A stretch of 64,000 nucleotides of DNA from Evtepia gabavorous (GTDB lineage: Bacteria > Bacillota > Clostridia > Oscillospirales > Oscillospiraceae), in contig NZ_QQRQ01000001.1 in NCBI RefSeq assembly GCF_003425665.1, forward strand, positions 186,001-250,000, read 5' to 3'. The notes beneath the pieces are model-generated. The model did no database searches and had not been told where the DNA came from. It saw only the letters and a list, made by a program, of their open reading frames with translations. This document shows, in pieces, positions 15,388 to 24,552 of this stretch. Positions within the stretch are counted from its first letter, which is position 1. Every line of letters starts with the position of its first letter. The position numbers and the translations under genes were made by a program.

Positions 15388-17757
15388 ATGAAGTGGCTGA
15401 AACGAACTGCCGCAGCGGGCATGACAGCGGTTATGCTGTTCTCCTGCCTTCCGGCGGCCGGTGCGGTGCAACCGGGAGAGGAACTGACCCGGGGAGAGAC
15501 CGCGTCGATCCTGCTGGAAGCGGCAACGGATTACAACGCGGATGTGACCTATGGAGACATTCTCAAGGGGTATCCCGGCGGAGACCTAAACGAGGATGGC
15601 GCTGTTACCCGGGCCCAGGCGCTGGTGATGCTCCAGCGGGCCTTTGGCGGTCTGCCTGAGCCCAAGGGAGACAACGCCCGCAGCGGCTATCCCGCGGCAA
15701 ACTTTACGGACATCCCCGCCTGGGCGCAGGCGGAGCTGGAAGATGTGCTGGCATCCGGCATTGTGGCGGGAACCAGTGCAACCACCTTTTCTCCCGACCG
15801 AAAGATTACAAAAGAGCAGCTGGATCTCTTCCTCCAGCGGACCTATGCCCTGGAGGGCAGCAACCTGAAGGATGACTTCTACGCTACGGTCAACAAAGAG
15901 GCTCTGGATAACAGCGTCATCCGGCCGGGTTATCTGGGGGCCAGTGCTTTCTATGACTTGGGCGCAAAGGTGGACGAGGAGATTGCCGGGATCATTCAGG
16001 AACTGGTTGACGGCGGCGCCAAAACAGAAGGGGAGAAGAAGATCGTCAACTTCTACCGGAACATTCTCAATACCGAGGCACGAAATGCGGAGGGAATTGC
16101 CCCCATTCAGCCCTACTTGGATGCCATTGATCAGGCGAAAACCATAGAGGAGCTGATGGCGGTTCAGAACCGTGTCTATGAGGAGACAGGCGGAACCCTT
16201 TTTATGGGCTTTGGCCTAAACATTGACGTGAAGGATAACACGGCATATACACTTCTCTTTGACGGAATCACGCCTTCCCTGGGGCAGGGAGGATACAGCA
16301 CTGCCACGCCGGAGCAGAAGGCGGCCTATCAGACCTATGTCCGCACCATGCTGACTTTGGTGGGGCAGAGTGAGGCGGCTGCGTCCGCGGCGGCGGATAC
16401 CATTTGGCGGGTAGACGCCAAAATTGCGGCGGCGTCCTTGAGCAACCAGGAACTGGCGGATGTAGACAAAACCTATAATATTTACACCATGGAGCAGCTG
16501 CAGGCCATGTTCCCCCGGGTGGATTTGGAGGCGCTTTTTGCGCTGACCGGACTGACACAGACCAACCACATTCAGGTCATGGACCCTGGAAAGCTCCAGG
16601 CATGGGCGGAGATCTTTGATGAGAGCAAAACCCCGGACGGATTGGAGATTCTGAAGACGTATGCCCGTCTGTATTTGGCCGCAGGTTTTGGTCCGGCGCT
16701 GAATGAGGAATTCACAGAAGCGGGCAACGCATTTAATGAGGCTTACATGGGCTCTTCCGGTGCCCTTTCCCTGGAGGACAGTGCTGCGCAGTATGTCCAG
16801 CAGGTGATGAGCGACTATCTCGGCCAGGCCTATGTAGACCGCTATTTCTCCCCAGAGGCCAAGGCGGATGTGGAGAAAATGGTTCAGGACATCCTGGCGG
16901 TTTACCGGGACCGGATTGAAACGCTGGATTGGATGAGCGAGACCACCAAGGAAAAGGCCATTGAAAAGCTGGACACCATCCAGATTAACATTGGGTACCC
17001 GGATGACTGGGACGATACCCTGAAAGATGTGGAGATCCTGTCGGCGGAGCAGGGAGGTAGCTTCTGTGACAACCTCATTGCCATCCAAAAAGGAACCAAC
17101 AAGCTGCTGGCAGAGCTCCAGAAGACCGGGGTGGATGAAAATATCTGGCCAATGACGACCTACACGGTCAACGCCGGGTATCTCTTTACCGCCAACTCCA
17201 TCACCTTCCCCGCGGGCATTCTGCAGGAACCTTTCTATGACGTGGATGCTTCCTATGAGGAAAACCTGGGGAAGGTAGGCTATGTCATTGCCCACGAAAT
17301 TACTCATGCCTTTGACAACAACGGGGCGAAATACGATGAAAACGGCAATGCCGTGGACTGGTGGACACAGGAGGATTATGCGGCCTTCCAGACGTTGTGT
17401 GAGAAAGTGGTCAAGCTCTACGATGGGAAGGAGTCCGCACCGGGAATCACCTGCAATGGTGCCCTGACCCTGTCTGAGAACATTGCCGATCTTGGCTCCG
17501 TGGCTTGCCTGACCGAGATTGAAAGTAAGCGAGAGAATCCTGACTATGCCGCGCTGTATACTGCGATGGCAGAGATTTGGTGCAGCAGCTATCCCCGGGA
17601 GACTCGACTCTATCTGGCTCAGGCAGACGTTCACGCGCCGGATAAGCTGCGCGGCAGTCTGGTCCTGCAAAACTTCTCGGAGTTTTACGAGGCCTTTGAC
17701 ATCACAGAAGAGGATGCCATGTGGCTGCCGCCGGAAGAGCGCGTGGTTATCTGGTGA
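15388..17757 (+). CDS. Secreted SLH-domain M13 (neprilysin-like) metallopeptidase
   Basis: A 789-residue exported zinc peptidase. A signal peptide (about 1-26, ending AAGA) is followed by roughly two S-layer-homology segments (about 30-155, with AGTSATTFSPDRKITKEQ) that should anchor it to the wall, then an M13 domain from about 165. Zinc and catalytic motifs are intact: HEITH at 636-640 and ENIAD at 697-701, with ITFPAGIL upstream as in the family. The ATG follows GAAGGAA. M13 enzymes cut peptides of moderate size. A small thioesterase gene follows 14 bases later. Confidence 0.92.
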   Translation: MKWLKRTAAAGMTAVMLFSCLPAAGAVQPGEELTRGETASILLEAATDYNADVTYGDILKGYPGGDLNEDGAVTRAQALVMLQRAFGGLPEPKGDNARSGYPAANFTDIPAWAQAELEDVLASGIVAGTSATTFSPDRKITKEQLDLFLQRTYALEGSNLKDDFYATVNKEALDNSVIRPGYLGASAFYDLGAKVDEEIAGIIQELVDGGAKTEGEKKIVNFYRNILNTEARNAEGIAPIQPYLDAIDQAKTIEELMAVQNRVYEETGGTLFMGFGLNIDVKDNTAYTLLFDGITPSLGQGGYSTATPEQKAAYQTYVRTMLTLVGQSEAAASAAADTIWRVDAKIAAASLSNQELADVDKTYNIYTMEQLQAMFPRVDLEALFALTGLTQTNHIQVMDPGKLQAWAEIFDESKTPDGLEILKTYARLYLAAGFGPALNEEFTEAGNAFNEAYMGSSGALSLEDSAAQYVQQVMSDYLGQAYVDRYFSPEAKADVEKMVQDILAVYRDRIETLDWMSETTKEKAIEKLDTIQINIGYPDDWDDTLKDVEILSAEQGGSFCDNLIAIQKGTNKLLAELQKTGVDENIWPMTTYTVNAGYLFTANSITFPAGILQEPFYDVDASYEENLGKVGYVIAHEITHAFDNNGAKYDENGNAVDWWTQEDYAAFQTLCEKVVKLYDGKESAPGITCNGALTLSENIADLGSVACLTEIESKRENPDYAALYTAMAEIWCSSYPRETRLYLAQADVHAPDKLRGSLVLQNFSEFYEAFDITEEDAMWLPPEERVVIW

Positions 17758-17771
17758 GGGGGCGGGGTTGC

Positions 17772-18191
17772 ATGGATCAGAATCTTTGCTGCCTCCAGGA
17801 GAAATTCATCAAAGACCTCTTTGTTTCCGAGGGCCTGGGTGCTGTCATTGACGAGGCGTCCTATGGGTATGCCAGGTGCTCCATGGAAATTGAGCCCCGG
17901 CACTGCAATGCTTTGGGAATCCCCATGGGAGGGACCATTTTTACCTTGGCGGATTTTGCATTTGCCGTGGCTTCCAATCAAAAGGGAAGAGATGTGGTGA
18001 CCCAGGCGTCTCAAATCACATTTCTGAAATCCGCAAAGGGAAAGCATCTGACGGCAGTGGCACAGCAGGTGAAAGATGGGAAGCGAATTTGTTTCTATGA
18101 GGTGAAAGTCACCGATGAGCTGGGCACCGAAGTGGCCTTTGTGACAGTGAATGGCTATGTTGTCCATGACAACGGCCGGGGAGAGACCTAA
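17772..18191 (+). CDS. PaaI-family hotdog thioesterase
   Basis: A 139-residue single hotdog-fold protein. The family motif around residues 50-65 reads NALGIPMGGTIFTLADFAFA, with the catalytic aspartate of LAD; the more usual HGG is MGG here. These tetrameric enzymes hydrolyse acyl- or aryl-CoA thioesters in the cytoplasm. The ATG at 17772 follows a G-rich stretch 14 bases after the peptidase stop, so cotranscription is likely but functional linkage is unclear. Confidence 0.85.
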   Translation: MDQNLCCLQEKFIKDLFVSEGLGAVIDEASYGYARCSMEIEPRHCNALGIPMGGTIFTLADFAFAVASNQKGRDVVTQASQITFLKSAKGKHLTAVAQQVKDGKRICFYEVKVTDELGTEVAFVTVNGYVVHDNGRGET

Positions 18192-18202
18192 AAGGACAAA
18201 GA

Positions 18203-18251
18203 AAAGCCCCCTTCTTGGACAGGATATTTTCCTGGACAAGAAGGGGGCTTT
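18203..18251. terminator. Terminator between thioesterase gene and dapA
   Basis: A 15-bp stem (18203-18217 and 18237-18251) lies between convergent genes. The minus-strand side is followed by TTCTTTGTCCTTTT, so it serves dapA best. Confidence 0.85.
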
Positions 18252-18280
18252 GGTATGGAGGAAGAAGAAAGGACAGGCGA

Positions 18281-19171
18281 TTAAGAGAGCAACCCGAAGG
18301 CGGCCAGGGTTTCTCGGAGTTCCTTGCAGGGCTTTTTGTCCATTGCCCAGAGAGGGCGGCGGAGGCTTCCGCTGTCAAGGCCCAGTTCCGCCATAGCAGC
18401 CTTGATGGGAATGGGATTTACCTGGGAAAACAGGGCTTTCATCAGGGGGAGATAGGAGAGCTGAAGCTCTCGGGCTTCCTCGATTTCTCCCCGGAAATAG
18501 CTGTGCGTCAGCTCTGCCATGGGCTCTGGAACCAGATTGGCTGTGACGGAGATCAGCCCCTTTGCGCCCAGAGCCAACATGGGGACGGTCTGGTCGTCAT
18601 TGCCCGACCACACATTCAGCTCATCTCCGCAGAAAGCCATGGTTTCTGCCAGAAGAGAGAAATTTCCAGAGGCTTCTTTGGTGCCGTTGATCCGGGGATG
18701 CTGGCTTAAAATACGGTAGGTCTCTGCGGTAAAGGACAGTCCGGTACGGGAGGGCACGTTGTAGAGGATGACGGGCAGGTCTGTTTTGTCTGCCAGATAT
18801 TCATAGTGGTGGATCAGGCCGGTTTGCGTGGTTTTATTATAATAGGGGGTGACCAGAAGAAGGGCGTCTGCGCCGGATTCCTGGGCATGCTGACAGAGAT
18901 AGAGCGCGGCGGCGGTGTCGTTGCTGCCGGAGCCGGCAACCACTTTGCACCGGCCTGCTACGTGGGACACGCAGTAATCCACCAGATGGACATGTTCCTG
19001 CACAGTGAGGGTGGAACTTTCCCCTGTGGTGCCGCAGACACACAGCGCGTCCACGCCGGATTCCAGCTGACGGTCCATCTGCCGGGCAAAGGCGGCATAG
19101 TCGATGGAACCAGAGGCCTGAAAGGGGGTAATCAAAGCGGTACAGGTGCCAGTGAACACAGGTGTTTTCAT
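18281..19171 (-). CDS. dapA: 4-hydroxy-tetrahydrodipicolinate synthase
   Basis: DapA condenses pyruvate with aspartate semialdehyde, the first step specific to lysine and diaminopimelate, and so also supplies dipicolinate for spores. The 296-residue protein shows GTTGES (47-52), the YNVPSRTG segment with Tyr137, and the Schiff-base lysine in GTKEASG (Lys165). The ATG at 19171 follows AAAGGAG by six bases; the longer frame upstream has no ribosome site. It lies downstream of asd, whose product is its substrate. Confidence 0.97.
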   Translation of the reverse strand: MKTPVFTGTCTALITPFQASGSIDYAAFARQMDRQLESGVDALCVCGTTGESSTLTVQEHVHLVDYCVSHVAGRCKVVAGSGSNDTAAALYLCQHAQESGADALLLVTPYYNKTTQTGLIHHYEYLADKTDLPVILYNVPSRTGLSFTAETYRILSQHPRINGTKEASGNFSLLAETMAFCGDELNVWSGNDDQTVPMLALGAKGLISVTANLVPEPMAELTHSYFRGEIEEARELQLSYLPLMKALFSQVNPIPIKAAMAELGLDSGSLRRPLWAMDKKPCKELRETLAAFGLLS

Positions 19172-19203
19172 AAAGACTCCTTTCCAGATAACAAAAACGT
19201 AAA

Positions 19204-19271
19204 AAAGCACGGACCAGATTGATTTCTGAAGAAATGCTTTCGTAACAGAATATCAATCTGGTCCGTGCTTT
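19204..19271 (-). terminator. Three-tier hairpin between asd and dapA
   Basis: Arms of 20 bases (19204-19223 and 19252-19271) pair perfectly, and the 28-base loop holds a second small stem (TTCTG/CAGAA). On the minus strand a run of T follows. It can terminate asd or attenuate read-through into dapA. Confidence 0.85.
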
Positions 19272-19286
19272 GAGAGATGAATTCTC

Positions 19287-20372
19287 TCAGCGGGGAAGAA
19301 TGTAGCCTTCCGCGCAGAGCAGTTCCGCCAGCAGAACGCCGCCGCCGGCCGCGCCGCGGAGGGTATTGTGGGACAAGCCGACAAATTTATAGTCGTACTG
19401 GGTATCCGGACGGAGACGGCCCAAGCTGACCGCCATGCCGCCCTCAAGGTCCCGGTCCAGCTTGGCCTGGGGCCGGTCGTTTTCCTCAAAATAATGAAGG
19501 AACTGTTTGGGGGCGCTGGGGAGAGCCAGTTCTTGGGCACGGCCCTGGAAGTTTTTCCATACAGTTTTAATTTCCTCCACCGAGGGCTTTTCACGGAAGG
19601 AGACAAACACAGCGGCGGTATGGCCATCCGATACAGGCACCCGTAGGCACTGGGCGGTGATGGAAGGGGCGGCGGCGGGGACAATCTGCCCATGTTCCAC
19701 GGTGCCCCAGACCTTTAAGGGCTCCTGTTCCGACTTTTCCTCCTCTCCACCGATGTAGGGAATGACGTTGTCAACCATCTCAGGCCAGGTTGTAAAGGTT
19801 TTTCCCGCTCCAGAGATGGCTTGATAGGTACAGACCAGTACCTGTGTTATGCCGAAGCGGCGCAGGGGATGTAGCGCGGGGGCGTAGGATTGAATGGAAC
19901 AGTTGGACTTCACCGCAATGAAACCGCGCCGGGTTCCCAGCCGGGATTTTTGGGCCTGGATTACCTGGAGATGCTCTGGATTGACCTCTGGAATGACCAT
20001 GGGGACATCGGGGGTCCAACGGTGGGCACTGTTGTTGGAAATAACCGGGCATTCCAACTTGGCATAGGATTCTTCCAGGGCACGAATTTCTTCCTTTTTC
20101 ATGTCAACGGCACAGAAAATGAAGTCGACGGAGGACGCAATGGTTTCTCGGTCTGCCAGTGCATCCAGGACCACCAGGGACTTGGCTTCCTCAGGGATCG
20201 GGGTGGTCATGGCCCAGCGGGGACCGACAGCCTCTTCATAAGATTTTCCAGCGGAACGGGCACTGGCCGCCACGACAGTCAGCTGAAACCAGGGATGGTT
20301 TTCCAGCAGGGTCACAAAACGCTGGCCCACCATCCCAGTGGCACCGACGACACCGACAGTATACTTTTTCAT
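19287..20372 (-). CDS. asd: Aspartate-semialdehyde dehydrogenase
   Basis: Reduces aspartyl phosphate to aspartate semialdehyde with NADPH, the branch point to lysine/diaminopimelate, threonine and methionine. The 361-residue protein has the NADP loop GATGMVGQ (10-17) and the catalytic cysteine in SNCSIQ (Cys158). The sequence type (length, KPNC replaced by KSNC) is the archaeal/fungal-like form that many Clostridia carry. The ATG follows GGAGGTCC. It forms a two-gene pathway unit with dapA, separated by a strong hairpin. Confidence 0.95.
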   Translation of the reverse strand: MKKYTVGVVGATGMVGQRFVTLLENHPWFQLTVVAASARSAGKSYEEAVGPRWAMTTPIPEEAKSLVVLDALADRETIASSVDFIFCAVDMKKEEIRALEESYAKLECPVISNNSAHRWTPDVPMVIPEVNPEHLQVIQAQKSRLGTRRGFIAVKSNCSIQSYAPALHPLRRFGITQVLVCTYQAISGAGKTFTTWPEMVDNVIPYIGGEEEKSEQEPLKVWGTVEHGQIVPAAAPSITAQCLRVPVSDGHTAAVFVSFREKPSVEEIKTVWKNFQGRAQELALPSAPKQFLHYFEENDRPQAKLDRDLEGGMAVSLGRLRPDTQYDYKFVGLSHNTLRGAAGGGVLLAELLCAEGYILPR

Positions 20373-20728
20373 GAGAAGGACCTCCTGATCTTGTTGAAAC
20401 TACCTGAAAACAGCCCGTTCTGCTGGGAAGTGAGAAACAGCAGTTGAAAAGCTGATGGTATTTGTACTATAATAAACTGTATTTTGTCTCTTAGAAGAAC
20501 AGAGTGTTTTTGAGAAAGAGACAGATGTTTGCTTAGTAAAGATAGCACAGATTATTTTTGCTGTCAACGCCCAAAGTCCTTCCCGGGGAAAAAATGTCGT
20601 GGAACCGTGAAAATCGGGTCTTTGGAAACAGTCTCACCATGGGTTTCCGGTCCATACTATGCCGGGCGAGGCGGTTTTGTCACCGAGACGGCTGACGGCA
20701 GAAGGTTCAGTTGATGTAATGGAGATGG
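20373..20728. other. Intergenic region with divergent promoters and a structured leader
   Basis: This 356-base gap separates divergent asd and queA. On the plus strand TTGAAA (20444-20449), 18 bases and TATAAT (20468-20473) would give queA a leader of about 250 bases. Within it I see the hairpins TGTCTCTT/AAGAGACA (20485-20523), GGAAAC/GTTTCC (about 20624-20648) and CGGT/ACCG inside GCCG/CGGC (about 20661-20699). I do not recognise a known riboswitch: preQ1, T-box, lysine and cobalamin cores were looked for and not found. No convincing coding sequence is present. Confidence 0.4.
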
Positions 20729-21760
20729 ATGGCTATTAAAACACACGATTTTTACTATGAATTACCCCCTGAACTCATTGCACAAACGCCGATCCAACGT
20801 CGGGACGCCTCCCGGCTGCTGACGTTGGACAAGAGGACGGGGGAGATCGGACACCATCATTTTTATGATTTGCCTCAATTTCTTCGGCCAGGGGACTGTT
20901 TGGTCCTCAACGATTCCCGGGTGCTGCCGGCCCGTTTGCTGGGCAGACGGGAGCCCACAGGGGGAGCCTGCGAGGTGGTGCTTCTCATTGACCGGGGAGA
21001 AAATGTCTGGGAGTGTCTGGTCCGGCCTGGAAAAAAACTGCGGGAGGGGGCGAAGCTGTCTTTCGGGGATGGCGCCCTGACCGCAGAGGTGACCGCTGTG
21101 TTGGAAGGGGGAAACCGGCTGATCCGCTTTACCTATGAGGGTATTTTTTTGGAATTACTGGAGCGGCTGGGGAAGATGCCGTTGCCGCCCTATATCAAAG
21201 AAGAACTCCAGGATGCCGAACGGTATCAGACGGTCTATTCTCGGGAGGTTGGCTCTGCGGCAGCCCCTACGGCGGGCCTGCATTTTACCAAAGATCTGCT
21301 GGATTCCATTGAAAAAATGGGGGTAAAAATCTGCTATGTGACGCTCCACGTGGGGTTGGGAACCTTTCGCCCAGTAAAAGCGGAGGAGATTACGGACCAT
21401 GCTATGCACAGCGAGTATTGTGTCATTTCTGCGGAGACAGCGGAAACCATCAACCAAACCAAGCGGGATGGAGGACGGGTGATCTGTGTGGGAACGACGT
21501 CCTGCAGGACCATTGAGAGCTGGGCAGAAGAGGATGGCACACTGCGGGAGAGCGCGGGATGGACGAATATTTTTATTTACCCTGGCTATCGGTTCAAGGT
21601 ACTGGATGGGCTGATTACCAATTTCCATCTGCCGGAATCCACCCTCATTATGCTGGTTTCCGCATTGGCTGGACGGGAACCCATTTTAGCGGCCTATGAG
21701 GAAGCGGTCCGGGAACGCTATCGCTTTTTTTCCTTTGGAGATGCGATGCTGATTGTGTGA
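20729..21760 (+). CDS. queA: S-adenosylmethionine:tRNA ribosyltransferase-isomerase
   Basis: QueA transfers the ribose of S-adenosylmethionine to preQ1 in tRNA, making epoxyqueuosine. The 343-residue protein matches the family from end to end, with the N-terminal [21 protein letters not shown], the [13 protein letters not shown] segment (about 172-184) and the C-terminal [22 protein letters not shown] sits four bases before the ATG, which is close. Together with tgt 3 kb away it covers two steps of queuosine insertion; here the two are not adjacent. Confidence 0.97.
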   Translation: MAIKTHDFYYELPPELIAQTPIQRRDASRLLTLDKRTGEIGHHHFYDLPQFLRPGDCLVLNDSRVLPARLLGRREPTGGACEVVLLIDRGENVWECLVRPGKKLREGAKLSFGDGALTAEVTAVLEGGNRLIRFTYEGIFLELLERLGKMPLPPYIKEELQDAERYQTVYSREVGSAAAPTAGLHFTKDLLDSIEKMGVKICYVTLHVGLGTFRPVKAEEITDHAMHSEYCVISAETAETINQTKRDGGRVICVGTTSCRTIESWAEEDGTLRESAGWTNIFIYPGYRFKVLDGLITNFHLPESTLIMLVSALAGREPILAAYEEAVRERYRFFSFGDAMLIV

Positions 21761-21813
21761 GAGAACCTGCGGAGAAGGGCCTGCAAAATGGCGGTATTTA
21801 GCTTGCCGTTTAT

Positions 21814-21834
21814 GCCCTGGGTCAGGGCCTTTTC
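21814..21834 (+). terminator. queA terminator
   Basis: GCCCTG-GGT-CAGGGC (21814-21828) is followed by CTTTTC, 54 bases after the queA stop. Confidence 0.65.
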
Positions 21835-21887
21835 GGTTTCTCATGCTGCATGTTCTGAGCTTGGATGAAAAGGCCTCTTTGTAAGTT

Positions 21888-22646
21888 TTACAGCTGCTTT
21901 TTATTAAATGCGCTGATTGCCGCCACTAAAAATACCACGGACAAAACCACGGAGATGATAAAGGGAACCGTAAATTCCGTTATGGAAATCTTTCCTGAAA
22001 TCAGGTCAACATTTCGTGAGGCAAGGACAATCGGGTTCAGGGCGGACAATGGTCTCACCATACTGAAAATGGAAAAAAGGGCTACGATCCCGCCAGTGAA
22101 TAGGATGCTGGTGAAAGTCTGCTTGAATAGGACACAGCCAAGTATGAGAATGCTAAGGTATAGAAATCCAATCATCCACATGAAAAACGCAGACGGTACG
22201 ATATAGGAAAGAGAAGTATCTGGCCAAAGATGATCGGTATATCCATAGGCACCGACAAAGCTCACCCAGAAACTGACCGTCATAGACACAGCCGCTACGG
22301 TGTACTTTGTCAAAATCACTGCCGGTCTTGCCAGACCCTTTGTTACCAGCAGAAGCAAAGTGCCTTTGGAATACTCACTGGACATACAGCTTCCGAACAG
22401 GATAATCAATGCGCTGAATCCGACCCCAGAAATATTTTTATAAAACTGCTGCCATGCGTCAAGGGCGACAGGTTCCTCGGTGGCTTCGAATCCAGCTCCC
22501 AGAGCCTCTATAATCTCTGGTGTGAATTTTGCCAGAAATGCACTGGACAACCCGAAAATCGCAAAGATAGTAAACAGGATAAAAAAGCGATAGTTTTTAA
22601 GATTTTCTACAAACTCCTTTTTTATAAACGCAATATACCCTTTCAT
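21888..22646 (-). CDS. ABC-2 permease, YxlG-like
   Basis: A 252-residue membrane protein with about six helices and the typical N-terminal FIKKEFVENLKNYRFFILF amphipathic-plus-helix start of ABC-2 permeases that work with Nos/Yxl-type ATPases. Its ATG overlaps the ATPase stop by four bases. Third gene of an operon arranged like Bacillus subtilis yxlE-yxlF-yxlG. Base composition is clearly AT-richer than in flanking queA and tgt, so the operon may have been acquired. Confidence 0.83.
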   Translation of the reverse strand: MKGYIAFIKKEFVENLKNYRFFILFTIFAIFGLSSAFLAKFTPEIIEALGAGFEATEEPVALDAWQQFYKNISGVGFSALIILFGSCMSSEYSKGTLLLLVTKGLARPAVILTKYTVAAVSMTVSFWVSFVGAYGYTDHLWPDTSLSYIVPSAFFMWMIGFLYLSILILGCVLFKQTFTSILFTGGIVALFSIFSMVRPLSALNPIVLASRNVDLISGKISITEFTVPFIISVVLSVVFLVAAISAFNKKQL

Positions 22647-23560
22647 TTTATCACCTCCAAAAACAAGCTTTCAAGGGACGGTTCCATGAGTGCCACCTTG
22701 ACCGGCGCAAGATCTGCCTCGGCCAAAGTGGAAAAAATAGTATGCTGAGCCTTTTTCATCTCCCGGCTGTGTATGATCATTTCCCGCCCCTTTTCTTCTG
22801 ATCCAATCAGAAGCGGTTGCTTCGCCATAGAAGCCTTGAACTGTTGCAGGTCGGCTTCGCTGGAGAATTCGATCAGTAAGCTGTCATGGCTATGTAGCGC
22901 CTTTATCTCTGAAAGCGTTCCGCCAACAGCAATATAACCATCATTCAAAAGTGCCACATGGTCGCAAATACGTTCCACATCGGACAAAATATGCGTCGAA
23001 AACAAAACCGTTGTTGTCCCACGGATTTTGTAGAGAATATCCAAGATTTCTTTTCTTCCCACCGGATCAAGGGCACTGGTAGGTTCATCACAAATCAGCA
23101 GTTTGGGGTCGGCCAGCAACGCTTGTGCAATTCCAAGACGCTGCTTCATGCCGCGGGAATAGCCGCCGATCCGTTTCTCAACGCCATCCAGACCGACAAG
23201 GGAAAGTAGCCTTTGTCCTTTTTGAGAAATGATTTTTTTTGACAACCCGACAATTTCCCCGCACAGTGTTAAATACTGTATGGCGGTCATGTAGTTGTAA
23301 AATTCCGGCACATCTGGTAAATAGCCAATATACTGATTGGTTTTGGTCTGTCCAAAGCGAACTGGCTCATTACACACGCGGATTTCTCCCTCATCAGGCT
23401 GCAAAAGTCCTAATACCATTTTCATTGTTGTTGTTTTTCCGGCGCCGTTCTGTCCAATAAAGCCAAAGACACTTCCCTCTGGAACAGACAGATTCAGATT
23501 TTTTATAATTTTCTGCTCTCCGAAACTTTTAGACAGATTGCATATAGAAAGTACATTCAT
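22643..23560 (-). CDS. ABC transporter ATP-binding protein, YxlF-like
   Basis: A 305-residue ATPase. Walker A GQNGAGKTT (about 35-43), signature YSRGMKQRLG and Walker B LLICDEPTSALDP are intact; about 85 C-terminal residues follow the nucleotide domain as in bacitracin/Yxl-type exporters. The start overlaps the upstream small gene and the stop overlaps the permease start, each by four bases, so all three are coupled. The substrate is unknown; toxin or peptide export and immunity are common roles. Confidence 0.92.
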   Translation of the reverse strand: MNVLSICNLSKSFGEQKIIKNLNLSVPEGSVFGFIGQNGAGKTTTMKMVLGLLQPDEGEIRVCNEPVRFGQTKTNQYIGYLPDVPEFYNYMTAIQYLTLCGEIVGLSKKIISQKGQRLLSLVGLDGVEKRIGGYSRGMKQRLGIAQALLADPKLLICDEPTSALDPVGRKEILDILYKIRGTTTVLFSTHILSDVERICDHVALLNDGYIAVGGTLSEIKALHSHDSLLIEFSSEADLQQFKASMAKQPLLIGSEEKGREMIIHSREMKKAQHTIFSTLAEADLAPVKVALMEPSLESLFLEVIK

Positions 23561-23760
23561 TTTTCCTCACCCCGCCCAAAAACAAAATAGATAATAGGAC
23601 CGAACATAACAACAACCAGAGAGAGTACAAGCCACATGGCCCTGTTCCCAAAACGATAATGTGGATGCCAGAGGATATGCCGGACAGCGGCCACAGCAAG
23701 GATTACATCAAGCACAAAAATGGGAATCAGAAGCGGAAACATTTCCTGCAACAAAGACAT
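23557..23760 (-). CDS. Small PLDc_N membrane protein, YxlE-like
   Basis: A 67-residue protein with two hydrophobic helices separated by RHILWHPHYRFGNRAMW, the signature of the PLDc_N family (two-helix module named from phospholipase D-like synthases but without catalytic HKD motifs). AAGGAGG lies seven bases upstream of the ATG. It overlaps the ATPase gene by four bases. In Bacillus the equivalent YxlE helps restrain SigY; no sigma factor gene is present here. Confidence 0.82.
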   Translation of the reverse strand: MSLLQEMFPLLIPIFVLDVILAVAAVRHILWHPHYRFGNRAMWLVLSLVVVMFGPIIYFVFGRGEEK

Positions 23761-23841
23761 ACTAATTACCTCCTTAGTCGTAACTCGTATCTGTATTTAC
23801 GGGACAACGGTGTTTTTTTGCTTGTTACTCCCATATAGGAT

Positions 23842-23909
23842 ATATTACCGCAATGGAAATAAAAAAGCAATATTACTCCTTGAATTTTTGTTTCCAGAAT
23901 GGTAATATT
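23842..23909. promoter_or_regulatory. Candidate operators in the divergent yxl-like/regulator region
   Basis: The block ATATTAC occurs at 23842-23848 (ATATTACC) and 23870-23876 (AATATTACT), and its inverse GGTAATATT at 23901-23909. These repeated half-sites lie between the divergent ABC operon and the helix-turn-helix gene and are good candidates for its binding. Confidence 0.4.
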
Positions 23910-23929
23910 TTTGTAAAAGGAGGTTGCAT

Positions 23930-24499
23930 ATGGGAAGCAAGAACTTGAATGAGAAAATTATGGAATGTATTTCCAATCCGGCCAAGAGCCGTTTGATGAT
24001 CGAAATCATGCGGCGGGGGAAAGTGACCGCAAAGTATCTGGCTGAAAAGTGCGTGGATATCCCCCAAACGACGCTTTATCGCTATTTGAAACGAATGACC
24101 GATGATGGGCTATTGAAAATTGTGGGCGAAACACCAATACGAGGAACAGTTGAAAAGACTTATGCATTGACCTTTGACCCGTCTGATCCACCGTCGGTTC
24201 TCGGACAAAATTCTGGGGCTATGTATATGCAGATGTTCTTTCAATATTTTTTGACGTTTGCAAAGATTTTCCAAGATTATTGTGACACACCAGGTATTGA
24301 CATAAAAAAGGATCGGTCTGGTCTTAGCCTTTCCCATGTTTATTTAACGGATGAAGAGCTGGAAAAAGTAGCAGCAGATATGGCCCAAATCTTATATCCG
24401 CTGCAAGAGAATAAACCAAAGCCGGAACGTAAATTGAGAACAGTTGGGTTGATTATCTCCCCGGAACATAAAACAGGCGAAACGGGGACGGACTGGTAG
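23930..24499 (+). CDS. ArsR/winged-helix transcriptional regulator
   Basis: A 189-residue regulator with an N-terminal winged helix (about 8-75: SNPAKSRLMIEIMRRGKVTAKYLAEKC, then TTLYRYLKRMTDDGLLK) and a C-terminal region of unknown ligand. The ATG at 23930 is six bases after AAAGGAGG; a TTG six bases earlier is less likely. It is divergent from the YxlEFG-like operon, shares its AT-rich composition and probably controls it. Whether it responds to a peptide, metal or other signal cannot be told. Confidence 0.8.
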   Translation: MGSKNLNEKIMECISNPAKSRLMIEIMRRGKVTAKYLAEKCVDIPQTTLYRYLKRMTDDGLLKIVGETPIRGTVEKTYALTFDPSDPPSVLGQNSGAMYMQMFFQYFLTFAKIFQDYCDTPGIDIKKDRSGLSLSHVYLTDEELEKVAADMAQILYPLQENKPKPERKLRTVGLIISPEHKTGETGTDW

Positions 24500-24552
24500 C
24501 AAAGTGCCAACGCATTTAACATCACAAAGCGTGTTGATGCTTTATTTTCATA

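Noticed and set aside
16216-17670. A 484-codon open frame on the minus strand
   Set aside because: It lies antisense inside the clear M13 peptidase gene, has no ribosome site and resembles nothing; it is a shadow of GC-rich coding sequence.
20373-20460. Lysine riboswitch ahead of asd-dapA
   Set aside because: The leader is short and I cannot find the conserved L-box core; only a CTGCTG/CAGCAG hairpin is visible.
20529-20714. A 61-codon frame in the queA leader
   Set aside because: No ribosome site, no family resemblance, and it overlaps predicted RNA hairpins.
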